A DNA stretch of 64,000 nucleotides from Okapia johnstoni (lineage: Eukaryota; Chordata; Mammalia; Artiodactyla; Giraffidae). The position numbers and the translations under genes were made by a program. Under the pieces are notes generated by a model that saw only the letters and a program-made list of their open reading frames with translations, had not been told where the DNA came from and did no database searches. How positions within the stretch are numbered: position 1 is the first letter of the stretch; each line of letters starts with the position of its first letter. Positions 55,711 through 64,000 of the stretch are shown piece after piece. The DNA lies in contig CM044321.1 of NCBI GenBank assembly GCA_024291935.2, forward strand, positions 66,520,985-66,584,984. Direction: 5' to 3'.

Positions 55711-57109
55711 ACCAGTTCCATAATTATTGCCTTTAAAAGGTTTAGTAGTCCCCTCAGAAACCTGGAAAGCTTCCAATTTCCTACAAGATGGTTATATGCA
55801 AAATAACCAATGGAGGAAGAAGAAGGAAGTATGTGAAGCTCAGAACACTACACCCCAGGGACAGATAGCACTCTATACTCCCTGTCTTCACACAAGACAG
55901 CCTGAGATATGAAAGATGTGAAATCCAATTATTAATAAATGAATGTTGGTGTCCCTCCCATGACTTGCCATAAAATTTTTTCCAAAGCTTCAGCCCATCA
56001 TTCAAGGTCACCCAAGACCTAACACTTAGGTGGCCTTTCCAATGTGGTTTTCTGCTCCATAAACCTTCACTTGTTTCTCCCAAGTCATTATGCGTCTCAT
56101 ATTATCACCCCTTGACCCAACCCCCCTACTCAGGCTATATACAGCAGCTCAAAAAGAGATGATTTTGTCATAAGCACACTGTTTACCTTTGTTTCTCACT
56201 ACTGGCTTACTTTATGCCTTTTAGATATATATCAAGGGAAACAGAATATATTTAACTGTGTCACTCTTGGCTGTAATAAAACCCTCTGCTCTTTTTCTAC
56301 CCTACCATAAACTTCACATTAGAGTCTGTGAGAAACCCTCCCACACTCTACTCCTACAGCTCAGTTCCAAAGGAGGAAGAGTGAAGAAGGAAAAGGGGCT
56401 GACATTTCAGGTCTAGCATGGCTCCAAGTGGCAGAGCCATCTCTGCCTCCCTCCACTGCCCCTAAGCACAAGGGCACTGATGGTAAGCTCCCTGATCTGT
56501 GCCACACTGGAGGACTTCTGTTCTTGAGATGTCACTTTTCCCAGTGAAGTGTGCTATCCTGTTGAAAAGGACTCAGATGAACTGATTACTCCGGAATAAG
56601 TATGTAATTATTTTTGTGGTCAGCTGAGACAATATCGCATGGGAAATGTGAACAGATGTTGCCCAGAAAAGAATTTAATTTGGCAGATGGAGAGACATAG
56701 TGGGGAGAAAACTTCCTCTGACTGCCTGGCTAAGGAACTTCAAACAGCTGCCAGTCTGCACAAAGCTCAATCTAAGAGGACATCCAGCAGGGAGGAGCAT
56801 TCATGCCCCACCAGCCCTGCCCTTTCCTGGTACAGACAAAGACACTGAGGCCACAGAGAAAGTAGGGTCAGGAACCATGCCTGCTTCTTTCGTTCTAGGC
56901 TTTCTCTTTCTGGAAAATGCAGAAAGAACTGATAGCCCAAAGAATTGTTTTCTTTGGATTTTCCTACACAAAGAGTCATAATGAAGCATTGTCAAGTATT
57001 TTTAGGCTATTGAGAAGCCAGCGGACTCCATGAGTGACTGACATCCCAGAGTAGTGTCTGTCCTTGGTGAGGCGTCTGCTCACTTCATGGCTGTGTGAAT
57101 GTGGATTGC
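55711..57109. other. Unique stretch of 1.4 kb
   Basis: A 100-codon minus frame (55781-56083) and a 93-codon plus frame (56700-56981) have no domain. No repeats recognised. Confidence 0.4.
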
Positions 57110-57288
57110 TGAGCACTGAGCTCTAAGCACTGAGTTCTAAGCACTGAGTTCTGAGCACTGAGTACCAGGCACTGGGCTCTAAGCACTGAGCACTGAGAAC
57201 CAAGCACCAAGCTCTGAGCACTGAGTTCTAAGCACCAAGCACTGAGCTCTGAGAACTGAGCTCTGAGCATTGAGTTCTGAGGACTGAA
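57110..57288. repeat. 14-bp minisatellite built of heptamers
   Basis: From 57114 the sequence parses without gaps into 7-mers of the type 'cactgag' alternating with 'ttctaag/ctctgag', giving about 11 full 14-bp units, two lone heptamers (57184-57190, 57233-57239) and a terminal partial at 57282-57288. The minus-strand frame across it is a by-product. Confidence 0.95.
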
Positions 57289-58099
57289 AAAGATTTAGGT
57301 TGTCAAGCTCATTAGGCTCCCTGTGAAAGGAAAACAATCATTCATTGGATTCTGCCAGGTTTAATGGAACTTGTCCCAGTGCTGGGAAAGGATATGTATT
57401 TCCTCTGCATTCAGAAAATATTCTGAATATCTTTTCTACTCTCTGTTTATCACCAAATGCCAACAGGATCCTATATTTATTTCAGGCCCTTGGTGCATTC
57501 CAATAAGAGTTCTGTTTCTCAAGGTCTCCCTGGACTTGGCCCTCTCAGAGGAGACAGCAGGCATGGGTGATGACCTTCTGCAAGAACTCACCTTCCCTCT
57601 CCTCCTCCTCTGCCAGGAGTACCATTACTCCTGGCCCCAGTACCATTACTCCTTCCTTCCTCTGGTTTCCCAGAATACTTTTTAAAACCTCTATTATAAC
57701 ACAGTAGTCTTGTGTTCAAGAATCGGTGTCTTCACAGGGCTCCCCAGCCAGACTCTGAAATCCAGGCAGAAGGGACTGAGTCAGTGACTGTTATACCCCA
57801 TGGAGCCCAGCACGTCACTGGGTACATTCAAGATGCTCAGAAATAACAGGGCTGATAATGAAGGCATAGGTGAACTCATGACTCACCATCTTTCTCTTCC
57901 TCCTCCTCTTTCTCCTGAGTCACAGGCTGCCTTCCCATCCCCACACTTTCCTCCCTAGACTCTGAAAGCAGGAGTTTAAGGAGTGTAAAGTGCACAGCAC
58001 TCCTGCAGGTAACCCATATTTGCATTTCATGAATGTATTTCCTTTCCAACCTTGGCCATGACCCTGACCCACTGGAGATTTTAAAAGTTACTTGCACAT
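57289..58099. other. Unique stretch
   Basis: A 104-codon plus frame (57371-57685) shows no domain or conserved start. 'accattactcctg' and 'accattactcctt' form a short local duplication near 57620-57650. Confidence 0.4.
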
Positions 58100-58303
58100 A
58101 GTTAACAATACTGTATTTATACTTGAAATTTGCTAAGAGAATAAATCTTAATTGTTCTTACCAAAAAAAAGGTAACTGTGAGTTGATGGATATGTTAATT
58201 AGCTTGATTGTGATGAATATTTCAGCATGTATCAAAACATCACACTGCACATCTTAAATATATACAACTTTTATTTGTCAATTTTTCCTCTATAAAGGTG
58301 GGG
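58100..58303 (+). mobile_element. L1M 3' end
   Basis: 'taacaatactgtatttatac', 'ttgctaagagaataaatctt', 'tgttaattagcttgattgtg' and 'tacaacttttatttgtcaat' are the L1M 3' UTR. The tail is short. Confidence 0.85.
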
Positions 58304-59093
58304 GTGGAGAGGAGAAATTACTTGTACAGATGAGAAAAATAATCATCTTCATGCTCTGTTCTGTTCTGAATGTTTCTAGAATTACAGAGGCTTGGAACCA
58401 TCTGAAAGCTCTTTGAAATTCAAACCTAGGGCCCCTGGAAGGTTCTTAGAAAGCAAACTCTAGGGTGAGCAGTCTCTCATTGCAGAGGGGAGGCAACTGT
58501 TTTGCATAAGGGCCAATTTAGGGGAAATACACTTTTAAGGGCTGTATTTTTCTCCTTTGGTGGGACATGCATAGAGATTTATCTGCTTTATTAATTAGAA
58601 GAATGTCTAGGAAGCAATTGCCACTGTTTTTCTGTCATACCCACCTACAAACGTTCAAATCTGGGCTGATTTTAGGAAAGATGCCATAGACTAAGCTTTC
58701 TAACTCCCCTGTCATCTCTTCCCTACCGGGAGAGCCAGCCCCTGGCTGTGGGCTACTCAACCCTGCTGCAGACAGTTTCTAAACCCCAGCCAGCCTCAGT
58801 TTACATGGAACATAGATCAACCCCATGCTTCCTGTTCCAGCTGCCATTTACTCTTTAGATACTAACAGTTAAGGACCGCAGAATTCCACTAACAGCAAAA
58901 TCCTGCAGTCATCTGGCAGATGTTAAAGAGCGCAATGAATTAGGAAGCTTTAGTTAGAGGAGATGTTCGGGCGGGTATACACTTTCACCAGACATTCTAA
59001 TCCTTCATCACCAAATTAACCCAGATCTCAAGACCCTGGGGATCAAACCCTGCCAGGTGTATGCCTCCTTTGTAAATATGCTCCACTGAGAGC
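58304..59093. other. Unique stretch
   Basis: No repeat or gene signature seen. Confidence 0.4.
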
Positions 59094-59249
59094 AGGGGAA
59101 GGAAAGGAGGAGGGGAAAGGGGGAGGGGGAGGACAAGGGGAGAGGGGGGAGGAAAATGGGAGGCGGGAGGAAAGGGGGATGGGGAAGGAAAGGGGAAGAG
59201 AAAGCAGGGGAGGGAGAAGGGAGAGAGAAAGGGGGAAGAGGGAAGAAGG
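59094..59249. repeat. G-rich polypurine tract
   Basis: 156 bases with only five pyrimidines on the plus strand and many runs of four or more G. Low complexity; the minus-strand S/P/F-rich frames are artefacts of this composition. Confidence 0.95.
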
Positions 59250-61324
59250 CACATTTGTGGTGCTTAGCTTAACCACATCATCATAATCAAGACATAAACA
59301 TTCAAAACAACGCTGTGTTCATCTCTACCTCACGTGTCCACACATGCTCACAAGACGAATGTCTTATCTGGAAGAGAGTTATGACAAGGGAACTTTCAAA
59401 AGTTCTCTGCTTTTATTTGCATTTCCGGAGATTTTCTCTTTCAGTAGGTACAAGAGGCACTGCTGAGAAGCAAATCATTTGTCAAGTGAGCCCTTTAAGT
59501 TAAGCAGTGTTTACCTGATGCACACATTACAGAGGACAGACCCCGTGTCTGCTGTCTGAGCTCAGAGCTGAGAAAGGCAAGGTGCTGAAAAGGTGTGATG
59601 CAGAGGACAAAGGAGGAAGGAGGTTGTACCCGTGCTAAGGGGACAGCCTCTGATCAAAGCCTCATCCTGGTACTGAGCTGGGATCGTGCAATGCTGAGTG
59701 CTTCTTGCTTGATGCCAGGTATTCCTCTCTGAGTACAAGTGGGCAGTGCTAAGTGCTGGGTTCCTCCTATACCACTACCCTCACCGAATGCTCACTCTCT
59801 TGTTGCCTGGTAAGACGTGCACTGAATGCAGCCATACATCCGACATTCTCCTCTCTGCCTGCTATTTCCCTTAGGTCAGGTTGTTGGAAGCTCTCTGCTT
59901 CTCCTCCTGCCTCTGGTTCTGCCCCCAGAGACCTCCTATGAACTGCAGGAAACCCAGAAGAGAGCAGAGCCAAACTGGCCCCTCCCTGGGGATCAAAAAT
60001 TAACTGCCCGTCCTCTGCTCCCTAGAGACCTGCCTGTCAAGCTCTGGAAGTGAGTTTGAAGACCAAAGGAGCCTTGCCCCAGAGGCCTTTGCCCTTCACT
60101 GTAAATTCTTAGCCCTCATGTCCTGTGTCTGTGGTTCAACAAATATTTCAGTTCAAGCTGCTGATACAGGAGCAGACCCCTTGCTCCATATGTGGTCAGA
60201 GCCAAAATATTCTTAAAAGAGAAAATAAATCAGGTTGTTCCCAGAGCTCACCCTTGATTAGCTGCAAATGTGACTAGTTAGTTCATAAGTCAGTCTCAGG
60301 CAAAGGTGAGAGCCCTTGAACTTGGATCTGAAGTGTCGTCACAAACAAGGGGAGTGGGCACATTGCCACTGTGAAGTTCCCCCTGAACCTCGAGCTTCCT
60401 GTCATTCCATCAGTCACAGATGCCTTGAGTTACAGTCAGCGAAAGGCTGCAAGAAAACTGAGTCAACCTTTCAGCAGAGGAGTTACAAAAAGACTAAGGC
60501 TGTCAGTAAAATCTTATCCTGAGATTCAAGGGGTGAAAGGAAGCGGCAGGAATCGCAGACGTGTTGTTGACTAGCACAGTTACATGAGTGGGAATAACCC
60601 CTCTGCACCGGAAGGTCTAACAGAACCATAGGGACCATGAAGGAGGAACCCCACCTTCACCCCAATGGAGCAGCTACACTCTGAGAGTGGGAACTGTCTG
60701 CCCCGTGTTGCATCTCCACCTGTAGTCACCCAGTGCCCACCCACAGTGCCCTCCATCCGTGGCACTGAATTGAGACCCACACTGAGTTGCTCCTTGGGAC
60801 ATGCAACCTTAGACCTCAGTCCAAGCCTTTTTAATACACTGTGTCCTTAGCATTGTGTTTTGGTGCCCTAAAGAAAAAAATAATTATGAGATTTGAGCCC
60901 AGCTTCTAGTTTAATTAAGAAGACAAGGTTAGTCCATGAGATGTCAGAGAATGATATTAGGCAATGTTTAATTAATTGCTAAATTGTGCAGAACAGAGTT
61001 GATTGGCAAGGAAATCAGGAGATGGAAGTGAGAACTGAGAAACTACTGGCTCCCATGTTAGAGCTTTCACCTGGGTGGTTCCTGCCACCCGGACCATTTT
61101 TTCCACTTAGCTAACTGCATCACCAAAGGAAAATGAGCAAAACTTGAGACTTGGAAATAACAGATGAAGGGGCAGAAAGAATGAAGAAGGGATCCCAAGT
61201 CTAGAGGCTGATTAAAGAGCAACCAAGAGGATGATAACTAAGCAAGAGGAGCTGTACTAGGGGGAACTAGGGAGAAGGTGAAGAGTTCAGTCTTGACATT
61301 CTAGCAACAAAGGTCATGGGGTGT
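59250..61324. other. Unique stretch of 2.1 kb with candidate conserved element
   Basis: No repeats recognised. 60880-61120 is AT-rich but complex, with several TAATT/TTAATTAA cores, the look of a homeodomain-bound enhancer. Frames of 60-75 codons elsewhere lack domains. Confidence 0.4.
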
Positions 61325-61850
61325 GTATCAGTTATCTATTGCTAGGTAACAAATTACCCCAAAACTCAGTGGCTTCAACAACATGCATTCATTATCTCAC
61401 AATTTCTGTGGGTCAGGAATCGGGCACAGCTGAGTCCTTCTCCTTGGGGTTTTTCACAGAGCTGTGCTCGAGGAGTCGGCTGACATCCGAAGGTTTTCAT
61501 GTGAAGGCTTGGGGTGGGGACTAGGGTGGGGCACTTACAAGCTCATTCCAGTGTCTGGTATCAGGATTCAGTTCATGGGCTGTTGTGTGTTGAAGCCCCA
61601 GGTTCTTGCTGGCTTTTGGACTGAGGTCACTCTCAGTCCCTCGCCACATGGGCCTGTTCCCTATGTGGCATCTTCACCAAAGCATGCAAACCACAAAGGC
61701 AAGAGGGAGAGTCTGCTAATAAGGTGGAGGTCACACTTATTTGTAACTAATTATGAAAGTGACACCCTTCGATGTTGCTATATGATATCTGTCAGAAGCA
61801 GGTTACTAATACACGGTCATGAGTACCAGGAGGCATGGATCACTGGGTTC
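61325..61850 (-). mobile_element. Degenerate MaLR/ERVL-type LTR-like repeat
   Basis: 'aacaaattaccccaaaactc', 'cattatctcacaatttctgt', 'gggtcaggaatcgggcacag' and 'ctcgccacatgggcctgttc' are the order of a common LTR-like repeat in reverse. A 136-codon plus frame (61464-61874) overlaps it. Subfamily uncertain. Confidence 0.55.
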
Positions 61851-62159
61851 TGTCTTAGAGGATTGTGGAACTGAAGTTTAAGAACAAGAGAAGATTCATC
61901 TAAATGGAGAGGAGGGTTAGATGATTAAAAGGAAAGGGTATTTCATATATAATGTGTTTGTGTATATATGTATGCATATATTGCCTGGAGGATCATTCAC
62001 ATTTAAAAATGAGAACAGAGAGGTAGAGAAACCTACAAAATGGGACAAAGGAAAATTGAGAGGATACTTTCACCAAATCAGAGATTATCACTTTCTTCTA
62101 AATCTAGGAGGATTTAGAAGCTCCTCCAGGAAGCTTTCTTAGACTGATTTGGCTATACC
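61851..62159. other. Unique stretch
   Basis: Nothing recognised beyond a short 'tgtgtatatatgtatgcata' run near 61960. Confidence 0.4.
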
Positions 62160-62290
62160 TGATCCTCTACTAGATACTGGCTCATCACAGAGTCTCCAAG
62201 AAGCTTACAAGTTAGGAAGTTAAGACAAAATCATAAATAAAATTGTGTAAGATAAAAAGCAATAGTGGTAGGAGAGCTTCTCCTGGTAAC
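62160..62290 (-). mobile_element. L2-like fragment
   Basis: 'agaagcttacaagttaggaa' and 'taagataaaaagcaatagtg' loosely match the reversed L2 3' end. Confidence 0.35.
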
Positions 62291-62968
62291 ATCACAAGCC
62301 CAAGCTCAAACTCCATTTGTAAATCTCCTGCACCAGTTCTAGGGGGGTACACATGACCCACCTGTTTTTCCTCCCTTTTCTGTGGGTCCCCAGGTGCTAC
62401 TTTGAAGAAAGCAGTTCTTGGAAATAAACATAAAAAGGCAAAAATGCAGATAAAAGGAAAATAGGCATAGAGGGTCAAGTTTCTTCTGAGAAAAGGGTTC
62501 CTGATGACCCAGGGCAGAATTGAGGCAAGCATCACTCCCACAGCAGAGGCAGGAGGGTGAGAGTAATTTGCAGTCTGCCCCATGCAAAGCCAAGCGGACA
62601 GCAGTAGGTCTGCCCTAAATGAAGGCAGCCTCTGAGCTGACCACTCCAATGATCTGCTCCCTCTCTGCAGCCTGGAGGGATGCTAATAAGAATTGGCAAG
62701 TTGCCCACATCCCATTTATCAGTTCATTGATAATTCCTCTGGGCTTCCAGTGTATCTATTTGACTCCAAATAGATCACAAAAGTCAGCACTGAGATTTCT
62801 TTACCCTTTCTAACATTTCTTGAGGGAGGAGTAGAAATTCACTCTGAACAGTCTGGCAACCAGGGGTTAGTTTTCTCTTTTCTCCTAATACACAGGGGCA
62901 CTGGTCCACTCAAATCTGCCTCCTGGAGGTGAACTGCTGCACTGGCTGGCCCTGCCCACTGCTTATCT
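62291..62968. other. Unique stretch
   Basis: The 145-codon minus frame (62212-62649) covers much of it. It has hydrophobic patches but no recognised domain, no signal-peptide logic and no supporting context, so it is not called a gene. Confidence 0.35.
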
Positions 62969-63376
62969 AGTGCTTCAAGTCTCAAAGTGTAGTCTGTGGA
63001 CCAGCAATATCAGCGTGACCTGAAACTTAATAAAAATGTAGACTCTCAGGCCCCACCCCACACCTGTAGAATCAGGTCCTGCCGTTAACAAGACTCCCCA
63101 GAAGATTCATGTGTGTGTTGTGCGTGCGTGTGTGTGTGTGTTAATTGCTCAGTTGTGTTTGACTCTTTGCGACCCCATGGACTGTAGTGCACTAGGCTCC
63201 TCTGTCCACGGGATTCTCCAGGCAAGAATACTGGAGTGGGTTGCCATTTCCTTCTCCAGGGGATCTTCCCGACCCAGGGATTGAACCCAGGTCTCCTGCA
63301 TTGCAGGCAGATTCTTTACTATCTGAGCCACCAGGGAAGCCCCAGAAAATTCATAGGCATCTTAAGAAGCACTACT
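62969..63376 (+). mobile_element. MER5A hAT-Charlie MITE split by Bov-tA
   Basis: Left part 62969-63110 ('tctcaaagtgtagtctgtgg', 'ctctcaggccccaccccaca') and right end 63342-63376 ('taagaagcactactctag'). Nonautonomous, no coding capacity. Confidence 0.88.
63111..63341 (-). mobile_element. Bov-tA SINE with GT-rich tail, nested in MER5A
   Basis: Reversed Bov-tA; its tail side is '(gt)n' at 63111-63141 and its head ends 'gagccaccagggaagcc'. The flanks 'ccagaagattcat' (63098-63110) and 'ccagaaaattcat' (63342-63354) match at 12 of 13 bases. Confidence 0.96.
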
Positions 63377-63389
63377 CTAGACCAGTAAT

Positions 63390-63495
63390 TTTAATCGTAA
63401 GAATTTATTCTGAGGAAATCATGAGATGCATGAATACCTGTGTTCACTGAAGCATTGTTCATAAAGACAAAAGTTGGAAACCCATCAAACATATC
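63390..63495 (+). mobile_element. L1M-like fragment
   Basis: 'gaatttattctgaggaaatc' and 'tgttcactgaagcattgttc' resemble a common L1M 3' segment. Short and diverged. Confidence 0.4.
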
Positions 63496-64000
63496 GAATC
63501 CATATTTGTTGAATGCCTACCATGTGACACTGAGGAACCAGGAGTGACAAACAGATAAAGTCCTAAAAATACGTTGTTGTTTTTTTTTCAGATGGAACAT
63601 TTCATAGTCATTTTTAAAATGTCCTTTTGAAAAAACATCCTACTGTTAGAGCCCTATTTCCTGCCTCCCAGGATGGCTCAATAGTTGTGATTCTCTCCAG
63701 GCAAACAACTCATGAAGGCTGCTAGGCTGGGGACATTTCCCTTTACTAAACAAATAAGCAAACACAGAAGGGTCTCAGCTGCTGGGGCACATAGGAATTG
63801 TATGTGAAATCAAGATCCACTTCCAGGGCTTGTGCTGTAGGAACGTGACTGTTTGCTTTCCCCTTTTCCCTGATTTTACCATCCCACAAGACATACTCCG
63901 CTCAACCTCAGCTGCACATGGTCCCCTCCGCCTTATCTCCACAATGCTGGGCAGATTTATGTCACTATATCTGTTGTTTCTTTTTTTTTTCCCCTAAGAA
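63496..64000. other. Unique stretch to window end
   Basis: The first 80 bp may be an antisense L2 end ('tttgttgaatgcctaccatg'). The rest is unassigned, with T-runs at 63579-63588 and 63980-63990. Confidence 0.4.

Noticed and set aside
57085..57270. Minus-strand frame rich in L-S-A-Q repeats
   Set aside because: It is the translation of the 14-bp minisatellite, whose unit is not a multiple of three; the apparent protein repeat is an artefact.
57110..57288. Short direct repeats resembling a CRISPR array
   Set aside because: Repeats are contiguous 7/14-mers without unique spacers, in a mammalian genome; it is a minisatellite.
59043..59276. Minus-strand Pro/Ser/Phe-rich frames
   Set aside because: Produced by the polypurine tract on the plus strand; low complexity only.
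61464..61874. 136-codon plus-strand frame
   Set aside because: Lies within an antisense LTR-like repeat; the translation shows no domain.
62212..62649. 145-codon minus-strand frame with hydrophobic stretches
   Set aside because: No recognisable family, no matching splice or promoter context, and another overlapping frame on the same strand; not enough for a gene call.

Overview
The window is nuclear DNA of a ruminant, almost certainly a bovid. The evidence is the repeat content: many Bov-tA SINEs (tRNA-Glu-derived head plus Bov-A body), Bov-A2 dimers, 3'-truncated BovB (RTE) LINEs, CHR-1/CHR-2 SINEs shared by cetaceans, hippos and ruminants, and 3' ends of the ruminant L1 (L1-BT type). Beneath these lie mammal-wide fossils: MIR, L2, MLT1/MaLR LTRs, MER5A, a Tigger-like element and old L1M. 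The exact species cannot be fixed from these families alone.

I found no functional protein-coding gene, tRNA, rRNA or CRISPR array. The open frames that I could explain fall on SINE/LINE/LTR sequence or simple repeats. The longest, a 183-codon minus-strand frame near 4.2-4.7 kb and a 145-codon minus-strand frame near 62.2-62.6 kb, carry no domain I recognise. The window is therefore intergenic or lies inside a large intron.

Layout. 0-12 kb: CHR, Bov-tA, L1 and L2/MIR remnants with longer unique stretches. 12-29 kb: a CHR-2 with a 19-bp target-site duplication, MLT1 LTRs, several BovB 3' ends (including one inserted into the tail of another), an LTR at 25.7-26.2 kb, an ERV pol fossil at 26.8-27.2 kb and an L1 3' segment at 27.2-28.2 kb. 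29.7-31.84 kb: a decayed minus-strand hAT transposase (BED-like N-terminus, catalytic region, C-terminal region) split by an L1 that itself carries a Bov-tA. 32-41 kb: MIR, a Tigger-like element, probable ERVL/MaLR internal sequence and a Bov-A2 with a perfect duplication. 41.8-44.3 kb: a long antisense L1M. 45-51 kb: CHR elements, an unexplained coding-like frame at 46.3-46.5 kb, and an L1M 3' end holding a solo LTR (itself holding a Bov-A2), a CHR-1 and a Bov-tA. 51-64 kb: fewer young repeats, long unique stretches, a 14-bp minisatellite (57.1 kb), a G-rich purine tract (59.1 kb), candidate conserved noncoding DNA (60.9-61.1 kb) and a MER5A split by a Bov-tA.

Nothing here works as an operon or pathway. 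The readable biology is a stratigraphy of nested insertions, many with visible target-site duplications (TSDs). All family names come from recognising consensus features by eye, not from a database search; boundaries are good to about 5-20 bases unless a TSD is given.
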